DNA of 64,000 nucleotides from Streptomyces ferrugineus (GCF_015160855.1 NZ_CP063373.1:7564001-7628000); one strand, 5' to 3'; shown: positions 17,475 to 26,522, counted from the stretch's first letter. Numbers and translations are program-made. The notes: generated from the letters alone by a model not told the origin.

Positions 17475-18515
17475 ATGCCCGAACTGCGTGTCGTGGCCGT
17501 CTCGAATGACGGCACACGGCTGGTGCTCAAGGCTGCCGACGCAACGGAGTACACCCTTCCCATCGACGAACGCCTGCGCGCAGCCGTGCGCGGCGACCGG
17601 CCCCGACTCGGCCAGATCGAGATCGAGGTGGAGAGCCATCTCCGCCCCCGTGACATCCAGGCGCGTATACGCGCTGGTGCGACCGCGGAAGAGGTCGCCC
17701 AGCTCGCCGGCATCCCCGTCGACCGCGTACGCCGCTTCGAGGGCCCCGTCCTCGCCGAGCGCGCGTTCATGGCCGAGCGGGCCCGCAAGACCCCCGTCCG
17801 CCGGCCCGGCGAGAACGCGGCGGGTCCCCAGCTCGGCGAGGCCGTGCAGGAGCGACTCCTGCTGCGCGGCGCCGACAAGGACACCGTGCAGTGGGACTCC
17901 TGGCGCCGCGACGACGGCACCTGGGAGGTGCTGCTGGTCTACATGGTGGCGGGCGAACCGCACTCGGCGAGCTGGACGTACGACCCGCCCCGGCGGCTCG
18001 TCCAGGCAGTCGACGAGGAGGCGCGCTCGCTGATCGGCGAGTCCGAGGACCTCGCCGCGCCGGAGCCCAGCTTCCCGTTCGTGCCGCGCATCGCCCGGCT
18101 TCCGCGCGAGCGTTCGATGGACCGCGCCCTCGACCGCGAGCGGCCGAGCCTGCCCGCGCAGGCCTCCGAACCGGCCGAGGAGACCTCGGAGGAGCGGGAC
18201 TCGCTGACCAGTCTGCTGGAGGCGGTGCCGAGCTTCCGCGGCGACCTGGTGGTCCCGGAGCGCCCCTCGGAGCCAGAGGAGGAGGAGCCGCCGCCCGCCG
18301 AACCGGCCGCGGAGGAGCCTCCCGCGCCCGCCGCCTCGGCCGGCTCCGCCTACGCGGACGTCCTCATGCCCCGCTCGGTCACCAGCCACCGTGACCGCCT
18401 CATCGGCGCCACCGACCGACAGGCCGAGGCGGACGGCGTCCGTCCGGGCCGCCGCGCCGCCGTCCCCAGCTGGGACGAGATCGTGTTCGGCACCCGCCGG
18501 AAGAAGCAGGAGTAG
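17475..18515 (+). CDS. sepH: SepH cell-division regulator (DUF3071)
   Basis: The 346-residue product matches Streptomyces SepH, an FtsZ-interacting protein that stimulates FtsZ assembly and is needed for normal sporulation septation. The N-terminal DUF3071 domain (about 1-165) starts MPELRVVAVSNDGTRLVLK and contains a helix-turn-helix-like region near residues 57-85 (IRAGATAEEVAQLAGIP), known to be required for FtsZ interaction. The C-terminal half is a disordered Glu/Pro-rich linker ending in a short conserved motif (VPSWDEIVFGTRRKKQE). The ATG at 17475 has GGGAGG 6 bases upstream; the frame open to 17388 lacks this. It is a single gene with a strong terminator. Confidence 0.93.
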   Translation: MPELRVVAVSNDGTRLVLKAADATEYTLPIDERLRAAVRGDRPRLGQIEIEVESHLRPRDIQARIRAGATAEEVAQLAGIPVDRVRRFEGPVLAERAFMAERARKTPVRRPGENAAGPQLGEAVQERLLLRGADKDTVQWDSWRRDDGTWEVLLVYMVAGEPHSASWTYDPPRRLVQAVDEEARSLIGESEDLAAPEPSFPFVPRIARLPRERSMDRALDRERPSLPAQASEPAEETSEERDSLTSLLEAVPSFRGDLVVPERPSEPEEEEPPPAEPAAEEPPAPAASAGSAYADVLMPRSVTSHRDRLIGATDRQAEADGVRPGRRAAVPSWDEIVFGTRRKKQE

Positions 18516-18550
18516 TCGGCCGTACGGCTGCGGACACGGCCGTACGAGGA

Positions 18551-18582
18551 CGAGGGCCGCGCTGGTTGCAGCGCGGCCCTCG
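18551..18582. terminator. Hairpin after sepH, shared with facing gene
   Basis: A 13-bp perfect stem, CGAGGGCCGCGCT with AGCGCGGCCCTCG, has a 6-base loop. It begins 36 bases after the sepH stop and lies 86 bases past the stop of the facing sulfurtransferase gene. It can act in both directions. Confidence 0.8.
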
Positions 18583-18667
18583 TGCTGCGGGGCGAAAGGG
18601 ACGCCCGCACGTCCGCTGGCCTGGGCCCGGGCCTGGGCTTGGGCCTGGTCCCCCAACCCCGTACGCC

Positions 18668-19510
18668 CTACTGCGGATCCGGCCCCACGGCCACCGGCCG
18701 GGACGGGTCCGACGACCACTCCGACCACGAGCCGACGTACAGGTCCGCCGGAATGCCGGCCACCGCCAGGGCCAGCACCTCGTGGGCGGCGGAGACACCC
18801 GAGCCGCAGTACACGCCGACCCGGGTGTCCTCGGCGGCACCCAGGGACTTGAAGCGGGCGGCGAGTTCCTCGGCGGGCAGGAAGCGGCCGTCCTCGGCCA
18901 CGTTGTCGTTGGTGGGGGCGGACAGCGCGCCGGGGATGTGGCCGGCGACCGGATCGATGGGCTCGACCTCGCCGCGGTACCGCTCCCCCGCTCGCGCGTC
19001 CAGCAGTACGCCCGACCGGGCGAGCGCCGCGGCACCGTCGGCGTCGAGCAGGCCCACCGCGCCCGGCGCCGGCTCGAAGTCGCCCTCCGCCGGAGCCGGT
19101 ACCGAGGTCTCCAGCGGGCCCTGCCAGGCCGCCAGACCGCCATCCAGGACGCGTACGTCGGGGTGCCCCGTCCAGCGCAGCAGCCACCACGCGCGGGCCG
19201 CCGCCCAGCCCTGCCCGCCGTCGTACACGACCACCGGCGTCCCGGACGACACCCCCGCGCGCCGCATCGCCGTACCGAATTCGGCCACGTCGGGCAGCGG
19301 GTGGCGGCCGTGCGCACCGGGCGCGGAGGCCAGTTCGCGGTCCAGATCGACGTAGGCCGCGCCGGGGATGTGCCCGGCCTCGTACGCGGCCCGGCCGTCG
19401 AACGGGGGCCCGCCGGGGGCGCTCAGCTGCCAGCGGACGTCGAGCAGGACCGGAGAGTTGGCGCCCGCCCGCGCGGCGGCGAGTTCGGATGCGGAGATGA
19501 TGGCGTTCAT
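18668..19510 (-). CDS. Sulfurtransferase (two rhodanese domains)
   Basis: The 280-residue product has two rhodanese domains. The first (about 1-130) is structural. The second (about 150-275) carries the active Cys in VYCGSGVSAAH; this CGSGV loop is of the 3-mercaptopyruvate sulfurtransferase (SseA) type rather than thiosulfate-type CRxGx. The family also shows LDVRWQL, GHIPGA in both domains and VLDGGLAAW. It transfers sulfane sulfur to cyanide or another thiophile in the cytoplasm. The ATG at 19510 gives the usual length; the frame open to 19627 is not supported. Some actinobacterial members are annotated as thiosulfate sulfurtransferase. Confidence 0.9.
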   Translation of the reverse strand: MNAIISASELAAARAGANSPVLLDVRWQLSAPGGPPFDGRAAYEAGHIPGAAYVDLDRELASAPGAHGRHPLPDVAEFGTAMRRAGVSSGTPVVVYDGGQGWAAARAWWLLRWTGHPDVRVLDGGLAAWQGPLETSVPAPAEGDFEPAPGAVGLLDADGAAALARSGVLLDARAGERYRGEVEPIDPVAGHIPGALSAPTNDNVAEDGRFLPAEELAARFKSLGAAEDTRVGVYCGSGVSAAHEVLALAVAGIPADLYVGSWSEWSSDPSRPVAVGPDPQ

Positions 19511-19805
19511 GACCCCCATCCTCGCGCACGGGGTGGCCGCGGCGGTCGGCTCCGGATACTCTCCCGCCGTACAGGCCCGATCACGAGGCGTACGGGATCG
19601 GGCACATGCTGTACAGCCGATCGACATCCGTCGGCAATCGCACGGAAACGGGCGGTGAATCGCACACCGGGCATCCTCCGGTCACCGGCCGTCGTGCGGC
19701 GGCGCGCCCGAAGCGCGCGTGGCCACGGGTGGTGCGAGCATCGGCACGGGGGTCCGGACTGCGGAAGCTACGCGGCCACCGCGAGGGGCCGAGGAGAGAG
19801 TGACG

Positions 19806-20609
19806 ATGACCGAGGCACGGGGGTCGGCCGGCCAGAACGGCGCGACGCACGCTCGGCACGCGCCCGGCACGCCCTGCTGGGTGAGCCTGATGGTGCACGG
19901 GCCGGCCGCGACCCAGGAGTTCTACGGAGCGCTGTTCGGCTGGGAGTTCCAGCCCGGCCCCCAGCAGCTCGGCCCTTACGTGCGGGCCCTGCTCGACGGC
20001 CGTGAGGTGGCCGGCATCGGCCAGCTGCCGCCCGACCGCCACCTCCCGATCGCCTGGACGCCCTACCTCGCCTCGAACGACGTGGACCTGACCGCCGAGA
20101 CGGTACGACTGTGCGGAGGCACCGTCGGGGTCGGCCCGCTGGACGCCGCCGAGGCCGGTCGGCTGGCGATCTGCTCCGACCCCTCCGGCGCCGTCTTCGG
20201 CCTCTGGCAGGCGGCGAGACACCTCGGCACGGCCATCACGGGCGTGCCGGGCACCCCGGCCTGGAACGAGCTGCTGACCTTCGAGTCCGTGAACGTCGCC
20301 AAGTTCTACGAGACGGTGTTCGGCTACGAGGAGGAGGCGGTGGTCTCCGCCGACCTCGACTACGTCACCCTGAACATCGACGGCCGCCCCGTCGCCGGCG
20401 TCCACGGCATCGGCAACGCACTGCCGCGCGACCGGGGTCCGCACTGGATGACGTACTTCGAAGTCGCCGACACGGACGAGGCGGTGGCCCACGTCGTCGA
20501 CCTCGGCGGCCATGTGCTGCGACCGGCCCACGACAGCGCCCACGGCCGGGTGGCGACGGTGGCGGACCCGGAGGGGGCCCGGTTCTCCCTGATCCAGGAT
20601 GCGTGCTGA
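19806..20609 (+). CDS. Two-domain VOC (glyoxalase/dioxygenase fold) protein
   Basis: The 267-residue product carries two VOC modules, about 15-130 (CWVSLMVHGPAATQEFYGALFGW; DPSGAVFGLWQ) and 145-265 (WNELLTFESVNVAKFYETVFGYE; DPEGARFSLIQ). It resembles the actinobacterial CFP30B-like family annotated as hydroxylase or glyoxalase. Metal ligands typical of glyoxalase I are not obvious in both halves, so the reaction is unknown. The ATG at 19806 lies 9 bases after AGGAG; a GTG at 19800 is an alternative, too close to it. The gene is transcribed alone, divergent from the sulfurtransferase gene across 295 bases. Confidence 0.82.
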   Translation: MTEARGSAGQNGATHARHAPGTPCWVSLMVHGPAATQEFYGALFGWEFQPGPQQLGPYVRALLDGREVAGIGQLPPDRHLPIAWTPYLASNDVDLTAETVRLCGGTVGVGPLDAAEAGRLAICSDPSGAVFGLWQAARHLGTAITGVPGTPAWNELLTFESVNVAKFYETVFGYEEEAVVSADLDYVTLNIDGRPVAGVHGIGNALPRDRGPHWMTYFEVADTDEAVAHVVDLGGHVLRPAHDSAHGRVATVADPEGARFSLIQDAC

Positions 20610-20634
20610 CGGCGGCCCGGGGCGGGGCGGGGCC

Positions 20635-20880
20635 GTGGCTCAGAACCTCGACCTGGAGCACCTCGACCCGGTCGGCGAGTTCCACGCGCGCGAGTTGGTC
20701 CGCCACCGCCGCGTCGGCGCCACCGACAGCTGGTCCACGTCCGTGACGTGCGTGGACGCGCTGGGCCTGATCCGCGATCGGTTGGATGGGAAGCGTTTGC
20801 CGCTTCAGGCCTCGGAGCTGTCTCCCGGCCCGCTCGGAAGCTTCGGCCTCTTTCTCCCCTACGGAGCTACTTCGTACTGA
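20635..20880 (+). pseudogene. Possible truncated coding remnant
   Basis: From a GTG at 20635 about 48 codons show strong G/C third positions and a protein-like sequence (VAQNLDLEHLDPVGEFHARE; STSVTCVDALGLIRDRL). After about 20780 the codon bias collapses (GAT CGG TTG GAT GGG AAG CGT) and the frame runs on to a stop at 20880, inside the 3' end of the facing lipoprotein gene. This looks like the 5' part of a gene whose remainder was lost. I do not recognise the family. It could instead be a chance frame in GC-rich DNA. Confidence 0.35.
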
Positions 20881-21364
20881 ACTTCAGTACGGCGCCATCC
20901 TTGTTGACCACGGTGGCATCGACGGTCGTCTTCTTGCCGCCCGCTGTCGAGAACGCGGCTTCCCCGCCGTCGCCGAAGCTCACATAGCCCAGGAATCCCG
21001 AGGAATCGAAGCGCATGAGGGTGACTGTGGAGTACTTGACGGTGACGTGCAGATACCCGTCGCCGATCACGACGTCCACCGGCTCGGTGACGACGATTTC
21101 GCAGTTCCCGTCCTTGCAGGCTCCGGTGTCCTTGCCGTCCTTGGCCTCGGGCAGCGGGCCGGTCGGGGAGGGGCTCGGGGACGCGGGCTCAGCGGACTCA
21201 GCCGGCTCGGCGGGCTTCGAGGGCTCTGAGGGCCTTGAGGGCTTTGAGGCGCTGGGTGACGGCTTGGCCTCGGATGTATCCGTGTCCTTGTCCGACGAAC
21301 AACCGCCGACGGCCAGTACGCCCACGACCACCACCGCCGCGACGCGCTTCACTCGTGCAGGCAT
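20867..21364 (-). CDS. Putative lipoprotein
   Basis: This 165-residue exported protein has a basic N-region (MPARVKRV), a valine-rich core and a lipobox ending VLAVGGC, so the Cys near residue 22 would be lipidated. A Ser/Pro/Glu/Lys-rich linker follows to about residue 80. The C-terminal domain (CKDGNCEIVVTEPVDVVIGDGYLHVTVK) has two cysteines four residues apart and a beta-rich pattern. It probably sits on the outer face of the membrane; the role is unknown. The start at 21364 is chosen because GAGGG lies 8 bases upstream, whereas the ATG at 21370 is too close to it. Confidence 0.8.
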   Translation of the reverse strand: MPARVKRVAAVVVVGVLAVGGCSSDKDTDTSEAKPSPSASKPSRPSEPSKPAEPAESAEPASPSPSPTGPLPEAKDGKDTGACKDGNCEIVVTEPVDVVIGDGYLHVTVKYSTVTLMRFDSSGFLGYVSFGDGGEAAFSTAGGKKTTVDATVVNKDGAVLKFSTK

Positions 21365-21578
21365 GCCCATACCCTCACTTCTCACAATCCCTTGCGGCCG
21401 TCGGCCTCATACTCACGCGCCTTGCCCGGGAGCCCTCCCAGGACGGCCGTCCCCCCTGCGCACCTTGTACGCCTTCACCGGGACCGCGATCTTGTGGACG
21501 GTCACGTTCACAATGTCGGCCAACGGGGTGCATGGGCAGTGACGGCCGAGTTCGGTGGGGATATGACTCAAGTCGTGG

Positions 21579-22331
21579 CTAGGACGGGTCGCTTCGATCA
21601 GCGGTGCCGGAGATCGCCGGGACGGCGTCTTGGCGCACCGACCGCCGTTCCACGCCCCAGCGCCGCCAGGCGAGGGCAAAGCCGACTCCGGCCATCAGCG
21701 CGGGAACGGCCAACTCCACAGCCAGTGATGCCATCCAGTCGGGATTCATCTGCCGCGTCAAGCCGCTGGTGTACTGGCAGGTCGCCTGGGGCGGGAAGAA
21801 GCTGTACTCCAGCGTCCTGGGCGCGTTGGTCGTCCAGTCCGCTCCCGTCGAGCAGGCCGACGACGGTCCCGCGAACAGCTTCCATCCGGCCAGTGTGTAG
21901 AACATGAGGAACACGGAGCCGGTCACAAAGAACGCGGCCCCCGTGCGGCGGAGTTTCTCGGCCCTGGTCATCGGCACAACCAGATCGCTACCGAGTCGCG
22001 GATCGAAACACTCCGCGATCAGGGCGGTGAACAGGCAGATGACCATGACCAGCAGGCTGCCCCACAGCAGCACTTCAAGTACTCCCTGGCCTCCGATGGA
22101 GGAGACCTCTCCGTGCTGGAACTCGCAGATGGTGGCAGGTGGAAACGCCTGATCCCGCACCCGCAGGAGCCGGCCGGGCCCCTGCGTCAACCCCTGCATG
22201 CACCGCTCGTCGAACTCGAGCATGCCGAACAGGGCGAGCGCCGAGCCGACCACCACGGCACCGAACGAGATTCCCGCCGCGGCCCATAGGCCGCCCGTCC
22301 GATAGCCGCCATGCGTACGCGCGTTTGACAT
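21579..22331 (-). CDS. Hypothetical integral membrane protein
   Basis: The 250-residue product has four predicted membrane helices, at about 15-37 (LWAAAGISFGAVVVGSALAL), 85-112 (LLWGSLLVMVICLFTALI), 130-152 (AAFFVTGSVFLMFYTLAG) and 213-232 (LAVELAVPALMAGVGFALAW). Two extracytoplasmic loops each hold conserved-looking cysteines (ERCMQG; PATICEF; SSACSTG; QATCQY) that may form disulfides. I do not recognise a family. The ATG at 22331 has no clear ribosome binding site. Its neighbours, the lipoprotein and the ClpN protein, are also on the minus strand but separated by 200 and 155 bases, so an operon is uncertain. Confidence 0.75.
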   Translation of the reverse strand: MSNARTHGGYRTGGLWAAAGISFGAVVVGSALALFGMLEFDERCMQGLTQGPGRLLRVRDQAFPPATICEFQHGEVSSIGGQGVLEVLLWGSLLVMVICLFTALIAECFDPRLGSDLVVPMTRAEKLRRTGAAFFVTGSVFLMFYTLAGWKLFAGPSSACSTGADWTTNAPRTLEYSFFPPQATCQYTSGLTRQMNPDWMASLAVELAVPALMAGVGFALAWRRWGVERRSVRQDAVPAISGTADRSDPS

Positions 22332-22486
22332 TCGCGCACAGTAGCCGACCGCAGCCCTCCTCCTGACGGGATCGGCCCCGCGCCCGACGGGTCTGCCGGG
22401 GCCGCGGAAGGAGGACGACGGAGCCCTCAACGCCCCTGAGCGCTTGGGCGGCAGGCATGTTGACGAAGCCGAGACCGAATGGCCTG

Positions 22487-23542
22487 TCAGTCGCCGGTTG
22501 CGGTGGTCAGCGCGTCGATCAGCTGCTTGGCGCGTGTCTGCTCCCTCAGCAGGATCTCGACCAGGGGACCCGTGCCCGGATCGGCCACCGTTCCGCTGCT
22601 TGAATCGGCCGACCCCACCGCGCTCGGGCCCGCGGCCTCATCGATGTACTGCTCCACGGCTCGGGCGTCGGCCGTCAGACGGACGCGGTCGCCGGTCAGA
22701 GCGCCGTGAACCGAGGCGTAGTCGATGCCCAGGCCGGCCAGCCGCTCACCGCCCGCGTACCGGGTGCCGGGCGCGGGGGCGCTCTCCGCTGCGAGATGCG
22801 GGTACTGGAGCGCGACCTCGTGGGTGGCCAGGATCGCCAGCAGGACATGCTCGGTGCCCACCGCGCCGTGGCCGAGACGACGTGCCTGTTCATACGTCTC
22901 CATGCGGACCCACCAGGCCGGTGTGGACGCCCAGTTGACCCCGCCGAGCTTGAGCAGCCACCGCTGCCAGAAGGGCATCCGGCGATAGTGGCTACGGCCG
23001 AGAAGAACGTCGCGGGTGGCGTGCAGCAGGGGGGAAAGGCCGTCCTCCCGGCTGCCCCCGGTGCCGCCGTCGAGGCGGACGCGTACGGCCTGTGGTGAGA
23101 CGCCGCACGCGCCCAGGAGTTCCACCGCGCGGTTGTCCTCCTCCAGCAAGCTCCGCAGCAGATGAGCCGCGCCGAACTTCGCCGCGCCCTCCCGCCGCGC
23201 CTGCTCCATCGCCGCGGTCAGCGCCCTGGCCGCGGCGCCCGTGAAGCAGCTGTCCCGGTCGCCGTCGTCCCCCAGCACGTCCTTCGCGGCAACGCTTGCC
23301 TCGACGTCGTCGGCACCGCTCCACGCACCGTCCCGGTCCATCCGGTCTCGCAGCACCGCCAACAGCGCGGTCTTGGTCGCCCCTTCGTCTGCGAGTGCCT
23401 CGCGCGCAGCACCCTTGGCAGTGGTAATGCCAGCCAGTAGATGCTCGGTGCCGATGGCTCCGCCCTTGTCGGCCCCCTGGGCGCCGCGGGCGGCCCCCAG
23501 GATTCCCACGACGGCCCAGTCGGGCTCCTTGATCGCGTCCAT
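22487..23542 (-). CDS. Clp N-domain (ClpR-like) protein without ATPase
   Basis: The 351-residue product contains two Clp_N-type double-helix repeats: residues about 10-130 (VVGILGAARGAQ; IGTEHLLAGITTAKG; FTGAAARALTAAMEQARREG; FGAAHLLRSLLEE) and about 205-270 (YEQARRLGHGAVGTEHVLLAILA). These repeats are the substrate/adaptor-binding N-domains of ClpC/ClpA. No AAA+ module, Walker motif or protease is present. It may act as a free adaptor or as an antagonist of ClpC; that is inference. The ATG at 23542 has GGAAGG 5 bases upstream. Codon bias is that of a native gene. Confidence 0.85.
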   Translation of the reverse strand: MDAIKEPDWAVVGILGAARGAQGADKGGAIGTEHLLAGITTAKGAAREALADEGATKTALLAVLRDRMDRDGAWSGADDVEASVAAKDVLGDDGDRDSCFTGAAARALTAAMEQARREGAAKFGAAHLLRSLLEEDNRAVELLGACGVSPQAVRVRLDGGTGGSREDGLSPLLHATRDVLLGRSHYRRMPFWQRWLLKLGGVNWASTPAWWVRMETYEQARRLGHGAVGTEHVLLAILATHEVALQYPHLAAESAPAPGTRYAGGERLAGLGIDYASVHGALTGDRVRLTADARAVEQYIDEAAGPSAVGSADSSSGTVADPGTGPLVEILLREQTRAKQLIDALTTATGD

Positions 23543-23992
23543 GCGGCCTTCCTGTACTCGCTGATCCTGGCGTGCAGCCTCCCTGCCCGGGGGTGGACAC
23601 CGCATCGCCCCAGAGGCGGATCTCCTCCAGCCCTCTAGGCGTACGTGACTCGACTGAGGCTGTATTGGTCATCGGACAGCCTTCCGAAGATGTGCGGACA
23701 TAGTCACGACGCGCCCCTCCCGAACCCACGGCCCAGAGCCTCCCGCTCCCCCATGGCCGGCGCGGCCAACAAGTGAGTCGACGCACTTCTCACCGGCCAG
23801 AGGTCAGGCCGGGTCCTTTCCGAGGGTGCGCCCGCGCGGCCCGCGCGCTTCGGTGACTCGGGCTCGGGCCGCCGGTACGGGCTGAGCTCGTCCTCGGTTG
23901 CCGCTGAGTGCCCACCCCAGAGCCATGGTCCTCGAGCGCCCGGGCCGCTCCCGCCGTTGCGCTGCAACCCTCGCTCGGGACGCGCCCAGAGG
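23543..23992. other. Intergenic region before the ClpN gene
   Basis: These 450 bases have no well-supported gene. A minus-strand ATG at 23672 with GGAAGG upstream opens a frame, but it runs into the ClpN gene in another frame and loses codon bias there. The rest, between 23700 and 23990, is GC-rich without recognisable elements. Confidence 0.5.
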
Positions 23993-24643
23993 TCAGGTGG
24001 CGGTGACCGGCAGCACGTCCGGCGACAGCGCCGCCGCCCGCGCCGTGGCGCTCGTCATCCGCCGGCGGTGATGACGTCGGCAGAGCACCTCGTACCCGAC
24101 TTCCGCCGCCGACTGAGCCACGTCGCCCACGACGACCTGCTCCCCCTCGACGACCATCTCCCCACCCACGGTGCGGGCATTGTGCGTGGCCCGCGCACCG
24201 CACCAGCACATCGCCTCGACCTGCAGGGTCTCCAGGCGATCGGCAAGTTCGATCAGACGCTGGGAGCCAGGAAAAAGCCTCGTCCGGAAGTCGGTGGTGA
24301 TGCCGAACGCGAAGACGTCCAGCTCCAAGTCATCCACGATCCGGGCCAGTTGGTCGATCTGCCCGGACAGCAGGAACTGGGCCTCGTCCACGATCACGTA
24401 GTCGACCCGGCCACCCCGAGACAACTCCTCCACCACGTACCCGTACAGATCCAGCCCCGGCCCAGCCTCCACCGCGTCGGTCACCAGCCCCAGACGCGAC
24501 GACAACTTGCCCTCACCCGCACGGTCATCACGCGTGAAGATCAGGCCCTGGAGACCACGCGCGGTTCGATTATGTTCGATCTGTAGCGCCAAGGTTGACT
24601 TCCCGCAGTCCATCGTGCCTGAGAAGAACACCAGCTCGGGCAT
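23993..24643 (-). CDS. tdk: Thymidine kinase
   Basis: The 216-residue product phosphorylates thymidine with ATP (type II TK of the TK1 family, cytoplasmic salvage enzyme). The Walker A motif is GTMDCGKST (residues 9-17), Walker B with the catalytic Glu is VIVDEAQF, and the lasso loop is near the C-terminus. Zinc-ligand cysteines appear as MCWCGARA and VLCRRHH. The ATG at 24643 gives the usual start MPELVFFSGTMDCGKS. The gene is preceded by the phosphatase-type gene 46 bases upstream on the same strand. Confidence 0.94.
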   Translation of the reverse strand: MPELVFFSGTMDCGKSTLALQIEHNRTARGLQGLIFTRDDRAGEGKLSSRLGLVTDAVEAGPGLDLYGYVVEELSRGGRVDYVIVDEAQFLLSGQIDQLARIVDDLELDVFAFGITTDFRTRLFPGSQRLIELADRLETLQVEAMCWCGARATHNARTVGGEMVVEGEQVVVGDVAQSAAEVGYEVLCRRHHRRRMTSATARAAALSPDVLPVTAT

Positions 24644-24689
24644 GTCGAGTTGAGCACCTTTCGGCGACGAAGGGGACTGAGGAAGGTCG

Positions 24690-25883
24690 TCAGGAGCGTA
24701 CTTCGAGCAGGGGTACGAGCTGCTCGGCGGGGGTCATGGAACCGTGGTTGCCGACCATCGCCGACTCCTTCGGCTCCCGCTCGGAGGCGATGATCAGGAC
24801 GTCGTCCCGCGCGGCCGCGACCACGTCGCCGATCCGTTCGTACACCCGCTCGTCGATCTGCGGCCCGAACCAGCCCGCGGCGATCGCCTCGTCGCGCGAG
24901 GCCACCCAGAACTGCTCGCCGAGCACCTCGCGCCAGCAGGTCAGGACGTCGCCGGCGGCGCCGGGCACCGCGTAGACGTGCCGCGCCCGGCCCTCGCCGC
25001 CCAGCAGGGCGACACCGGCGCGCAGTTCCCAGTCCTCGTCGAAGTCGATGCGGTGCTGCTCGTCGAAGGGCACGTCGATCATGCCGTGGTCGGCGGTGAC
25101 GTAGAGCGCGCTGCGCGGCGGGAGCTGCTCGGCGAGGCGCTGGACGAGCCGGTCGACGTACATGAGCTGGCCGCGCCAGGTGTCGGAGTCGACGCCGTAG
25201 CGGTGTCCCGAGCCGTCGAGTTCGGCGTAGTACGTGTAGACCAGGGAGCGGTCGCCCTCGGCCAGTTGCTCGGCCGCGAGGTCCATGCGCTCCTCGCCGG
25301 TCAGCCGCCCGAGGAACGTTCCGCCACTGAGCGCGATCTTGGTCAGCGGGGTGTTCTCGAAGGTGGGCGACGACACCTGGGCGGCGTGCACACCCGCCCG
25401 CTGCGCCAGCTCGAAGACGGTGGGGTACGGCTGCCAGGCGCGCGGCGGGGTCCATGGGCGCCAGCGCAGCTGGTTCATCAGCTCGCCGGTCTCGGGGTTG
25501 CGCGCGGTGTAGCCGGGCAGGCCGTGCGCCCCGGGCGGCAGGCCGGTGCCGACGGAGGCGAGGGAGGTCGCGGTGGTCGCGGGGTAGCCCGCGGTGATCG
25601 GGCGGCCGGTGCCGCCGCGCGAGCTGGCCAGCAGCGAGGCCATGAACGGCGCTTCCTCGGGGTGTGCCCTGAGCTGCTCCCAGCCGAGTCCGTCGATCAG
25701 GAACACGCAGTTGCGGTCGGCCGCGGTCAGCTCGGTGATGGTGGCGGTCATGCCGGGTACGGCCATGCCCGCGGCCAGCGTGGGCAGCAGATCGGCGAGC
25801 GAGCCGCTGCCGTACTCGGGGGGCGGCGCGGAGGTGACGGCGAGGGGTTCCGGGTGGGGGTCCCAGGCGGTGGACTGCGTCAT
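24690..25883 (-). CDS. Alkaline phosphatase / phosphodiesterase superfamily hydrolase
   Basis: The 397-residue product belongs to the type I phosphodiesterase/nucleotide pyrophosphatase branch of the alkaline phosphatase superfamily. Metal and nucleophile motifs are recognisable: FLIDGLGWEQL with the first Asp, the nucleophile Thr in GYPATTATSLASVGTG, YAELDGSGHRYG, and TADHGMIDV. There is no signal peptide, so it acts in the cytoplasm or an unusual export route applies. The substrate is a phosphodiester or phosphate ester not known from sequence. Its ATG shares a base with the stop of the DUF5998 gene (TGATG), so it is translationally coupled to it. Confidence 0.88.
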   Translation of the reverse strand: MTQSTAWDPHPEPLAVTSAPPPEYGSGSLADLLPTLAAGMAVPGMTATITELTAADRNCVFLIDGLGWEQLRAHPEEAPFMASLLASSRGGTGRPITAGYPATTATSLASVGTGLPPGAHGLPGYTARNPETGELMNQLRWRPWTPPRAWQPYPTVFELAQRAGVHAAQVSSPTFENTPLTKIALSGGTFLGRLTGEERMDLAAEQLAEGDRSLVYTYYAELDGSGHRYGVDSDTWRGQLMYVDRLVQRLAEQLPPRSALYVTADHGMIDVPFDEQHRIDFDEDWELRAGVALLGGEGRARHVYAVPGAAGDVLTCWREVLGEQFWVASRDEAIAAGWFGPQIDERVYERIGDVVAAARDDVLIIASEREPKESAMVGNHGSMTPAEQLVPLLEVRS

Positions 25884-26470
25884 CAGCGGGCGACGTCCGC
25901 GGTCGCCTCGGAGAGCGACTGCGCGAAGACGAGCGCCTGGCGCACGGTCTCGGGGCCGTCACCGGCCTCGCTGACCCGCAGGCTGAGGTCGTCCGCCGTG
26001 GAGTTGCCCGTGTAGCCGTGGTCGGCCTCGCAGTTGGGGTCGCCGCAGGCGGCGGGCTCCAGATCGATACGGGAGACGGCGCCCCAGCCGATGGTGAGGA
26101 CGACCTCGCGGGGCAGGGTGCCCGGCGCGTACTGCTCCGGGTTGGCGACCACGCGGCTGACCACGACCGAGGAGATCCGGCCGAGCTTGACCGACTCGGT
26201 GGACGTCGTGGCGTACGGCGTCGGGGAGGTGCTGTCGGCGGCCTGCTCGTCGGTGTGGCTGACGATGAAGCGGTTGCCGGTGAGGACCAGGACGGTCACA
26301 TGCCGCCGCACCTCGTTCTGGTCGAACGTCGTCTCCTGGTGGACCAGGTACGACCGGATGGGCTCGCCGCCCACAGCGGCCTCCACCGCCTCGGCCACGA
26401 GGGCCGGGTAGTAGCCGCTGCGCTCGATCGCCGCTCGCAGCCCCTGGGTCGTCGTACTGGTCTTGGCCAT
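25883..26470 (-). CDS. DUF5998 family protein
   Basis: The 195-residue product starts MAKTSTTTQGLRAAIERSGYYPALV and continues with VRRHVTVLVLTGNRFIVSHTD and the short cysteine motif ACGDPNCEADHGY, which could bind a metal. It matches the DUF5998 family, seen in Streptomyces beside the phosphodiesterase-like gene. The function is unknown. The start is set at the ATG at 26470; ATG 26479 is nine bases upstream and also possible. The stop overlaps the next gene start by one base. Confidence 0.82.
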   Translation of the reverse strand: MAKTSTTTQGLRAAIERSGYYPALVAEAVEAAVGGEPIRSYLVHQETTFDQNEVRRHVTVLVLTGNRFIVSHTDEQAADSTSPTPYATTSTESVKLGRISSVVVSRVVANPEQYAPGTLPREVVLTIGWGAVSRIDLEPAACGDPNCEADHGYTGNSTADDLSLRVSEAGDGPETVRQALVFAQSLSEATADVAR

Positions 26471-26522
26471 GACGCCCATCCTACGGGGGCGCACTGACTG
26501 CGAGGGACCGGTCACGGCGGTC

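Noticed and set aside
22992..23672. Minus-strand ATG at 23672 with GGAAGG upstream opening a frame over the ClpN gene
   Set aside because: After about 43 codons the frame runs through the ClpN gene in another frame with poor codon bias; the ClpN protein clearly has domain similarity, so this frame is most likely not translated.
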